The position numbers and the translations under genes are program-made. Source: Xiphophorus maculatus (lineage: Eukaryota; Chordata; Actinopteri; Cyprinodontiformes; Poeciliidae). Taken from it: a stretch of DNA of 64,000 bases. Location: the NCBI RefSeq assembly GCF_002775205.1, contig NC_036453.1, forward strand, positions 28,559,213 through 28,623,212, given 5' to 3'. Below are positions 11,401 to 18,813 of the stretch, piece by piece. The number at the start of each line of letters is the position of its first letter. Position 1 is the stretch's first letter. The notes beneath the pieces were generated by a model that was not told where the DNA came from, ran no database searches, and saw nothing but the letters and a program-made list of their open reading frames with translations.

Positions 11401-14400
11401 CATTGCTGTTGCCTTGTAAAACTCCAAAGATGGAGTCACTCGATTGTGACTCCATCTAATATTCTCAGGGATTATAAAACTCATGTGAGGATTAAGCTTT
11501 GCTAAATCTATTTATGTATGCAGGTTAAAAAAAACCAAATCGGTTCCGTTTACTGACGTAAATCAACACTGATTCTTTCAAGAACACAGGAAGGTCCAGA
11601 GACCGAATACGACGGTTATCAGAATTTAATGAACAAAAAGGCAACGTGGGACGTTGTCAACATAGCTGCTTTTTTTCTGCATTTGTCTGTTAAATAAGAC
11701 AATCAGTCAAACTCTTCCTTTGATCTTCAGTCTGTTAGGGTAAAATGGAAGATTACAGCCTGCTGAGAAACAACATGCGTTGTGTTGTGGCAACGGACAC
11801 AGGAGACAAGCAGCCAAGTTATTAATAAAATCCGACACTCGGCTGCCTTGTACATTACTCAAACTTTGAGTTTCTTGTGGATCCTCCTTCAGCCGGTGTG
11901 CAGATTTATACATTTACATAAAATGTAGAAAAAGAAAATATAACAAGCTGTTTTATGACCGTATAAACACATGGTCCTGTATCCTGCATGTTCATTTTAT
12001 TTGATGGTACATAAACACCACAAATATTTAGAATTCTTTCCTCGTTTACTGTAAGCACAGTAAAAGTAAATTCAATTAAATGCACAGATGAATATCACTC
12101 TACTTCCAAACTGATTTTGAGACCAAACAGGGACTTCTTCTCGGAAGAAATAATATAATTAAAAAATTTTCTGAACAAAAAAAAAAAAAAAAATTTATCA
12201 TCACATGGGATAGAAACATTTATAGTCATTTTATTTGTTTTTAGGCATGCCTCAATAATAAACCTGCCCTCAATACAAACAGCAGAAGCCGCGGTGTATC
12301 TGGAGGCATTTTCCAGTGACTGACGTTTAAACCAGGCCTGTACAAGAACAATGTTTGACTCAGGAAAGGTCAGTTGTTTCTGCGTTAAAATTGAGGCAAG
12401 AGAATACAGAAAGAAATTGTTGAGGAGCAAGATCAGAAATTAAATGCTCCAATTCAAGTTAGTGAGTTCGAAACTATGCACTGTGCCAAACGTGCGGAAA
12501 AGTGTATAAAATTAGTAACGATTCTTATTGAATCTCACCTCAGTGTTGTTGCTGCAGCTTTGGAGGAGTTCCTGTTAAAAAACAAAACAAAACAAATAAC
12601 ATCAAAGATTTACAATAAAAATTACACATTTATCCTCAGATTTGTGGCACTACGATGCTACAGTAATGTGTTGTTAAATCTACTAATGTGACTATTGGAG
12701 GAACTGTTAAATAATGCAAACTGTTTCTGAATAAACAAAGCCACCAAACACAGCAAATCACTAAAATATGTGACACGTCACGTCACCTTTAACTTCACGA
12801 TTCGCTCCTCATCAGTACGAAGGTCAATCAAGTCGTCAATGTTCACCTCCTCCGGCATGTCGGCCTCCTGACGTCGTCAAATGTTTGCAAAACAGGACAA
12901 GGAGGAAAAGATGTATATGAGGGGCCGTTTAGGACAAAATTTACGTTTTGTCTCTCACACACTACCAAAAAGTCTCGCATACTCCAAAAAAGTAGCCACG
13001 CACACTCCAAAAAATTACGTTTTGTCTCTCACACACTACCAAAAACTCTCGCATACTCCAAAAAAATAGCCTCGCACACTCAAAAATTACTCACGCACAT
13101 TCAAAAAATACTCAAATTGCGTATACACACTACTAAAATGTCACACACACACACACAAACGTTAACTTTCTCGCTCACATACACTACTACCAGCTCGCGC
13201 ACATACACACAAACGTTAACTTTCTCGCACACATACACTGCTAACAGCTCGCACACACACAGACGTTTATCTCTCACATACACAAGACTAAAGTTGAACA
13301 CACACACAGTACTAAGACTCGTTTTATGTATGTGTGAGAGCGAGACTTTTTATGAATGTGTGAGAGTTGTCACGGAAGAGGCGGGGCATAATTTTTGGAT
13401 CAAACTGCGCATGCGTAGATCCTAAACTATAAGTTTCGATTGTTGACTCACTGTATGTTCTATTACTTAGTATATTTGTGCTTTTAAATATATATAGAAC
13501 GTTTAACTTTCTTGTAGATTAAATGTGCTATAGAAATAAATGAATCTGATTGATTGATTAAAAATAGCAAAATTGCTGTAGTACAATCTGTCCACTGGGT
13601 GCCAGTATTACAGGAATTATTAACCGGCGCCAACTAGTGCCGAAGAAGAAAGAGTTTGCTATACCGAACATGGCTAACTCTAATTCGAAACGAGAGAGAA
13701 TTGGTCAGGCAGCTGCCATTTTAAACACCGCTCCGGAACGTAACAGAGATGAGAGTTCTGAATCTACTGTAGCACTGCGGGCAGTCGTTGAATCGTTTAA
13801 TGCGCCTGTCAAAGTGCTGGTTGCCTCCGGAGAAGATAGAATGGTGTTTAAAATGGCAGCTGCCTGACCAATTCTCTCTCGTTTCGAATTAGAGTTAAAC
13901 ATGTTTAATTATTCGAATTAAACACCATTCTATCTTCTCCGGAGGCAACCAGCACTTTGACAGGCGCATTAAACGATTCAACGACTGCCCGCAGTGCTAC
14001 AGTAGATTCAGAACTCTCATCTCTGTTACGTTCCGGAGCGGTGTTTAAAATGGCAGCTGCCTGACCAATTCTCTCTCGTTTCGAATTAGAGTTAGCCATG
14101 TTCGGTATAGCAAACTCTTTCTTCTTCGGCACTAGTTGGCGCCGGTTAATAATTCCTGTAATACTGGCACCCAGTGGACAGATTGTACTACAGCAATTTT
14201 GCTATTTTTAATCAATCAATCAGATTCATTTATTTCTATAGCACATTTAATCTACAAGAAAGTTAAACGTTCTATATATATTTAAAAGCACAAATATACT
14301 AAGTAATAGAACATACAGTGAGTCAACAATCGAAACTTATAGTTTAGGATCTACGCATGCGCAGTTTGATCCAAAAATTATGCCCCGCCTCTTCCGTGAC

Positions 14401-17077
14401 AACTCTCACACATTCAAAAAGAGTCTCGCTCTCACACATTCAAAAAGAGACTGACTCTCACACATTCATAAAAAGTCTCGCTCTCACACATACATAAAAC
14501 GAGTCTTAGTACTGTGTGTGTGTTCAACTTTAGTCTTGTGTATGTGAGAGATAAACGTCTGTGTGTGTGCGAGCTGTTAGCAGTGTATGTGAGCGAGAAA
14601 GTTAACGTTTGTGTGTATGTGCGCGAGCTGGTAGTAGTGTATGTGTGCGAGCTGTTAGCAGTGTATGTGTGCGAGAAAGTTAACGTTTGTGTGTATGTGA
14701 GCGAGCTGATAGTAGTGTATGTGAGCGAGAAAGTTAACGTTTGTGTGTGTGTGTGTGACATTTTAGTAGTGTGTGTATACGCAATTTGAGTATTTTTTGA
14801 ATGTGCGTGAGTAATTTTTGAGTGTGCGTGGCTATTTTTTTGAGTATGCGTGAGTTTTTGGTAGTGTGTGAGAGACAAAATGTAATTTCTTTGAGTATGC
14901 GAGAGTTTTTGGTAGTGTGTGAGAGACAAAACGTAATTTTTTGAGTGTGCGAGGCTATTTTTTTGGAGTATGCGAGAGTTTTTGGTAGTGTGTGAGAGAC
15001 AAAACGTAATTTTTTGGAGTGTGCGTGGCTACTTTTTTGGAGTATGCGAGACTTTTTGGTAGTGTGTGAGAGACAAAACGTAAATTTTGTCCTAAACGGC
15101 CCCTCATAGATGTACGTCAAAGTGAAAGAAACATAGACGGAAAGAATGCAAACATAAAATTCTATTCGTTGCTCTTCCTGCCAACTGCAACACACATCAA
15201 AAAGCTTTTATGCTATTAAATATAACATTTCCAACTTTTGAATCATTCAAACTGCAAATGAAACTTTAATCACTTCTATGTTTCTGGACGTTTCTCAGAT
15301 AAGACCTATTTTGCCTAAATGTTGCTAATGTAGCAAAATAAGACCGTGCTATCGTCATGTTTGTGCATGAGGGAAACGAAGGCCTTCACACACGGTGGAA
15401 GACAAATGTGATGTCCAGGTTAAAGTGAGGTTGTGATTATTGTAATATGTTCTGACATCATTCAGGCATTTAATTCATTAAACAAAACCTGCTAGTTAAA
15501 TTACTTTCTTAAAGAAAATTAATTCATGTTTAACTATTTTCTATTCTTTGACAATATTTTCATGTTCTAAGGAATGAATGAGGACTTTCATCTGGATTTC
15601 CCCTCCCATCTATTGCACTGTACAAATTTATTTTAACTTTTGTCCCCTTCTTGGTTCGGGGGCGTTCAGTTTCTGCCTCAATAAGGTGAGTTTAAGTATC
15701 TAAGTGACGTGTTCACGAGTGAAGACGGTAAGACGGAGCTGAAGATAGATTTGATGAAAACTAAAAACAAGTTTGCATATATTTTAAATAAAGACAACTG
15801 ATTCAATTTTACAGTGTATCCTTTGCGATGACGCCGATGAAGCGCAAAATCCGAAACACTTTGGCCAATCAATGCATTTGTTGTATAGATCTTTCTGTCA
15901 GAGCAGCAGGAACTTTGACCTTTGAACACATCTCTCTTGCTTGAGTCGACTGTCATTTTCTGAGAATCGGCTAAAGTCCTTGTACTGCAAACATCTGTAG
16001 ACCCAGGAGGCGGAATAGTGAAGTTTGCATAATACTGTAACAAAGGCCTGTTCTGCTGAAACAAGCAGCCATTGTACAAGCAGAGAAGCCATCCATCCAC
16101 ACCACTGGACTGAGCTTCTCCATTTGATTGGGATCTTGGCACAAGCAGGACTGCAGTTCTACGGTACACCCAGTCTGTTCTTTGTGGACAAGATTATTTT
16201 TTATTTCTGCAATCAGCGACAATCTCAAACCTCTTTTTGCAAACAGAAACTACTTTTGCACTTTTAGCACACCAGGAAATCAATGCTCAGGCTGCAACGA
16301 TTAAGGAATGCAGGTGCAAAACCTGTTTTGTTCTTTGCTTTATCACTAATCTAAATTCTGTTGCTTGAAAATCTAGTAAATCTGCTTTTGCAACACAAAC
16401 CCATCGAGTTGCATCCAAAAACACCCATTTCTCTGCATCTAGTGATGTGCTCCATCCCCCTGTCACCATCTAGTACACACAGTTTACCTCCTGGGACACT
16501 CCTCTCCTCAGATTCCCTTCCTGTCCTCAGTAAACCCTCAGTTTGTTGTCCCATGATGTCCATGTAAGGACAGAAAGCCCCATGTCAGATACAGATCTAT
16601 GAGAGGGACCCAGCCCTTATACACAGAGTCTGGCCATGTAAGGAGATGCAGCCCCCCCCCCCCCCTCCCCGTCTCCCCTCTGCCCTTTCAACACCTCAGA
16701 GACCACTAGAGCCTTGGGGACTCCCCAAGGCGCCTTAACCCCTTTTATAGCAACTTAATTCTTTAAAACTTATTTTAAGGGACTGCATATTGGATTTATT
16801 GCATTTCTGCACCAGTTCTAATCAAATAGCAAAGTGATAAAGAGGCAGCAGCATGCAGTGGAGCCAAAGCAGCCGCGGGACCCACCTGGCCCCTGTACAG
16901 CTGGTCCAGGCTCTCATCGATCCACTTCTCCAAGTCCAGCCGCCTCTGCAGCTCCTTCCTGTTGTACTTCACTGTGACCCGGGCGTGCCTCTTCGGGATG
17001 TGTCCGCTGAGCTCCAGATCTGATGAAACCGGCTCGTCGTTTTCTTCGGGCGGTGTCCCGCTGCCGTCAGTTGCCAT
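8457..17077 (-). CDS. ppp1r14a: Protein phosphatase 1 regulatory inhibitor subunit 14A (CPI-17-like)
   Basis: Four coding exons join in phase: 16886-17077 (start ATG 17075-17077), 12787-12867, 12539-12571 and 8457-8633 (stop TGA 8457-8459), giving 160 aa. Human CPI-17 has 147. Every junction has AG/GT signals. Exon 1 holds the PP1-inhibitory core KRHARVTVKYNRKELQRRLD followed by LEKWIDESLDQLYRG. T35 in HARVT corresponds to the activating phospho-Thr38 of CPI-17. Exon 2 encodes EADMPEEVNIDDLIDL and exon 4 starts TFIKELVAKLVGVHKQ, both as in this family. When phosphorylated by PKC or ROCK, CPI-17 inhibits myosin light-chain phosphatase in the cytoplasm and raises smooth-muscle contraction. The KRHARVTVKY signature favours subtype A over B or C. 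The C-terminal tail is His/Gln-rich and longer than in mammals. Intron 1 carries the large fold-back element. Confidence 0.9.
9095..9170 (+). repeat. Dispersed repeat, copy 1 (cagctgctcccagttgtaaa)
   Basis: The sequence around 'atcagctgctcccagttgta' and 'ccatggttacacatcataac' recurs with a few differences at 44497-44553. Both copies share the same orientation and the same order of words. One lies in ppp1r14a intron 3 and the other in intergenic DNA upstream of capns1. Family not identified. Confidence 0.55.
9590..9745 (+). pseudogene. Tc1/mariner-like transposase remnant
   Basis: Read on the plus strand, the stretch 'ggtgttggcagcatcattct' followed by gcggggaagtttt encodes a decayed version of the GGSIMLWGCF-like motif of Tc1-type transposases, here reading VGSIILRGSF before a stop. 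Flanking words such as 'gaccctaaccatac' are also typical. The fragment is short and without function. It lies in ppp1r14a intron 3. Confidence 0.45.
9968..10292. repeat. Cluster of five short hairpins
   Basis: Five inverted repeats follow one another: 9968-10007 (12-bp stem with one bulge), 10008-10037 (13-bp perfect stem, 4-nt loop), 10039-10058 (8-bp stem), 10183-10220 (15-bp perfect stem, 8-nt loop) and 10252-10292 (19-bp perfect stem, 3-nt loop). No gene or known transposon explains them. They lie within ppp1r14a intron 3. Confidence 0.85.
11087..11397. mobile_element. Short transposon-like repeat with tgtcatgat/gatcctgaca ends
   Basis: The two ends, ctgtcatgatt at the left and gatcctgacac at the right, are imperfect inverted repeats. 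The purine-rich interior with phrases such as 'aagtccagaaatccaaaaa', 'acacctgggaacaatcaagg' and 'gagacacataaactcaaaat' is typical of a teleost non-autonomous element family that I have seen in fish introns. It contains no intact gene. Confidence 0.5.
12940..13320. repeat. Tandem-repeat block of the left fold-back arm
   Basis: Units of about 60-70 bp built on 'tctctcacacactaccaaaa' plus tcgcatactccaaaaa repeat about twice at 12940-13080. They are followed by a second array built on 'gttaactttctcgctcacat' alternating with cagctcgc at 13155-13260. Reading frames across them are simple SHTHT-type translations and are not genes. Confidence 0.75.
13637..13860 (+). pseudogene. N-terminal ORF fragment in left fold-back arm
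   Basis: The frame begins in the words MPKKKEFAIPNMANSNSKRE and continues about 60 residues to GEDRMVF at the inner edge of the arm, where the palindrome turns. An in-frame ATG (MANSNSKRERIG) lies at 13670. The composition (Asn/Ser, then basic and Ala-rich) looks like the start of a real protein, perhaps the ancestral transposase, but I recognise no domain. It is cut by the arm boundary and ends within ten codons in the loop. Confidence 0.45.
13905..14132 (-). pseudogene. Same N-terminal ORF fragment in right fold-back arm
   Basis: This is the mirror copy of the left-arm frame on the opposite strand. It has the same residues up to MVF and then differs at the loop (FNSNN). The two copies are arranged tail to tail, reading towards the centre. 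The perfect agreement shows the duplication is recent or kept identical by gene conversion. Confidence 0.45.
14410..15090. repeat. Tandem-repeat block of the right fold-back arm (expanded)
   Basis: This is the reverse complement of the left-arm arrays but longer. The ctcacacattcaaaaag units at 14404-14480, the gttaacgtttgtgtgt/gagctgttagcag units at 14565-14750, and at least three to four gagagacaaaacgtaatttt units at 14870-15085 each appear more often than on the left. This accounts for the roughly 255-bp excess of the right arm. Confidence 0.75.
15116..16550. other. ppp1r14a intron 1, proximal part: no gene seen
   Basis: Ordinary intronic sequence between the fold-back element and the CArG-like region. 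A 163-codon minus-strand frame (15678-16169) has no recognisable domain, splice context or family resemblance and is most likely chance. Confidence 0.5.
16560..16750. promoter_or_regulatory. CArG-like cluster in ppp1r14a intron 1
   Basis: CCATGTAAGG occurs twice (16560-16569 and 16634-16643) and CCTTTTATAG once (16741-16750). Each is one base from the SRF consensus CC(A/T)6GG. CPI-17 is a smooth-muscle gene and such genes often carry intronic SRF sites, so an SRF-driven enhancer is plausible but not proven. On the minus strand the last site also reads as a TATA box (TATAAAAG). Confidence 0.3.
16652..16665. repeat. Poly-C tract (14 C)
   Basis: An uninterrupted run of 14 cytosines followed by TCCCC. 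It lies between the CArG-like sites in intron 1 of ppp1r14a. Confidence 0.9.
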
Positions 17078-17220
17078 CGCTGCTGTGAGCTTGCTCTCAC
17101 TCGCTCCTCGCCTTTCTGCTTGGCTGGAGAGCGGAGCGCTGGGAGGCGCTGGGAGGCGACAGCAGCGGCTCTGCGGGCTGTCCGGATGTTTATGTGGGGG
17201 TGGGATAATTGTTTAGGTAT
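17078..17220 (-). promoter_or_regulatory. GC-rich 5' UTR/promoter region of ppp1r14a
   Basis: Immediately upstream of the ppp1r14a ATG the sequence turns GC-rich (ggagcgctgggaggcgctgg and similar) against an AT-rich background. This is consistent with a CpG-type promoter and 5' UTR. No clear TATA box is seen at the right distance. Confidence 0.45.
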
Positions 17221-17227
17221 TTGATTT

Positions 17228-17312
17228 TGTCTCGGTTTGGGGCTACTAACTCTGCCAGTTAGTAGCAGAGTTAGGGCTACTAACTCTACTAACTCTACTA
17301 GTAGTTAGTACG
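17228..17312. repeat. Iterated inverted/direct repeat of 'gctactaactct'
   Basis: The words gctactaactct and its complement agttagtagc alternate several times across 17240-17310, giving overlapping hairpins. It sits in the short gap between dlc and ppp1r14a. Confidence 0.7.
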
Positions 17313-17714
17313 CACTGCCATTCCGTCCCTCCCCATCCATCTTCTAGCAGCAGGTAGATAACAAATGGTTTACATGTAGAATTCATGAGAAACGAAACTA
17401 TTATTATGCCTTTTCTTTTTGTTTTAACAAAAACTACGAAGATAAATACTGATAAAAATGTCAAAAATATAAATAAGAACTAAAAACCTGAATGTGACTG
17501 TGACAGACTTTGAGCAAATATATTTCAGAGAAGTCGATGAGGTAAGAAATGCCCCGCTGAGAGTAATAATTTAAGCATTCTGGGAACAAAACATGCGTCC
17601 TGTGGTAGATTTTGAACTGCAAACAGGAAATGACAAGCACCTGTTCTTTTTTTTCAAATAAAAAAAAAAATTAATAGTATTGTATTTTCAAAAGAGTTTC
17701 AGGTTCTAATGGCC

Positions 17715-17720
17715 TTTATT
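17715..17720 (-). terminator. Candidate polyadenylation signal for dlc
   Basis: AATAAA on the minus strand, about 1.1 kb downstream of the delta stop codon at 18814. If used, the dlc transcript ends near 17.70 kb, about 0.5 kb before the ppp1r14a promoter. Confidence 0.4.
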
Positions 17721-17754
17721 AAATTGTACATAGACATAGGGAGAGGGGGGAGAA

Positions 17755-17850
17755 GGCGATGATGCAGCGAATGGTCACCTGGGCAACCGGAACCGACTTC
17801 CGTCTCTGTAAATGGTGCTCGCGCTCCACCAGCTGAGCATATGGCCCCCA
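17755..17850 (-). repeat. tRNA-like sequence, probably a tRNA-derived SINE fragment
   Basis: On the minus strand, 'tgctcagctggtggagcgcg' resembles a tRNA D-arm with box A, and 'gtcggttccggttgccc' resembles a decayed box B/T-arm. The acceptor ends do not pair cleanly and the T-loop is poor, so it is more likely an old tRNA-derived SINE than a working tRNA gene. It lies in the probable dlc 3' UTR. Confidence 0.4.
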
Positions 17851-18813
17851 AATAACCCCAATAACTACAACAAATACTTTTTTCCTCAAAATTGGTCACA
17901 AATTTAATTTGGAAAATAAACTTTTTCAATGAAAAGACTATGGAGAAATGACTGATGGATGAATTATTAATTAGAATGGACACTAACGCCCTAAAATGCA
18001 CTTTTCTAAATACTCTGTCTGTACAAAATGTTACTTTTGTCCTCTACCAAGCAGACTATGCCTATTATAATCCCATGGTGCAATCCAAGGAGCTACAAAT
18101 TGAACTGTTTTATATCAAATATTTTATTCCACATCACACACAACATGAACTTAAATAACATGAGTGAAAATATGCAACAGAACACAAACTTTGGCATGAA
18201 CTTAAAATGGCACATGAGCGTAACGTGACCAATATTTGTATTCGGTAAGTCTTTTGAAGAAATGGCTCCAGTTAGCCTCACACATTTATCTTTGGGATAT
18301 TTCACATATCCAGATGCAACAAACGTCAGTCTACACTCAGCATCATATAAATATATTTCTACATCTGCGACAATCAAAGTGAAGCCATAAACACAAGTTT
18401 TCAAATAAATAAATAATATAAAAAATAAGAGGGAAAAAATGATGGTGCTCACAATAAGGAAAAAATGATCAAAGGAAGATTGAAAAGCAAAAGAAAAGTG
18501 TTTTAAAAAAGGAAAACAAAGTGAATGTGTTGAAAATATATTGCTTCATCCTGCATTTGGTTTGTGTTGTAGGTCCTATCAGTGGCGGGTTACATTATTT
18601 GTCTCTTTGGGTCTTGAACACTAAAGAGCACAATCCTTTACAAGTCTCCAAAAGTCTTGTAAATCATCATTAGTTCATGTGTCAGAACGTAACTTTTTAT
18701 ATTGACATTTCTATCTGTTTATGTGTCTGCTCCTCTCTTCAAAAAGAGAGAAAAGCAACAAGTGCTAAAATGTTCTTTGCCCCTGTTTCAACGTGTGTGT
18801 TTTTGTCCTGGTT

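Larger units (their letters stand above)
12917..15107. mobile_element. Fold-back (palindromic) transposable element, 2191 bp
   Basis: The element begins ATGAGGGGCCGTTTAGGAC and ends with its reverse complement. It is flanked by AGATGTAT (12909-12916) and AGATGTAC (15108-15115), a likely 8-bp target-site duplication with one mismatch. The inner arms 13371-13851 and 13918-14398 pair on one axis (coordinates sum to 27769) at each point I checked, with no indel and no mismatch noticed. Outer arms are CA/AC-rich tandem repeats: about 450 bp at left and 710 bp at right. The 66-nt loop carries a third copy of arm sequence. Both arms start the same short reading frame. An 8-bp duplication is usual for hAT, P and Zisupton superfamilies, but I cannot assign the family. 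Confidence 0.85.

Noticed and set aside
12917-15107. CRISPR-like or bacterial repeat array
   Set aside because: The setting is a vertebrate intron. The repeats are long tandem units in palindromic arms, not short repeats with unique spacers.
14432-15195. 165- and 153-codon minus frames rich in SHTHT and LSHT
   Set aside because: They are translations of the tandem-repeat arm of the fold-back element.
15678-16169. 163-codon minus frame in ppp1r14a intron 1
   Set aside because: No domain, no splice support, and it lies inside a spliced intron of the same strand.
17755-17850. Functional tRNA gene
   Set aside because: The D-arm looks right but the T-arm and acceptor stem do not pair well.
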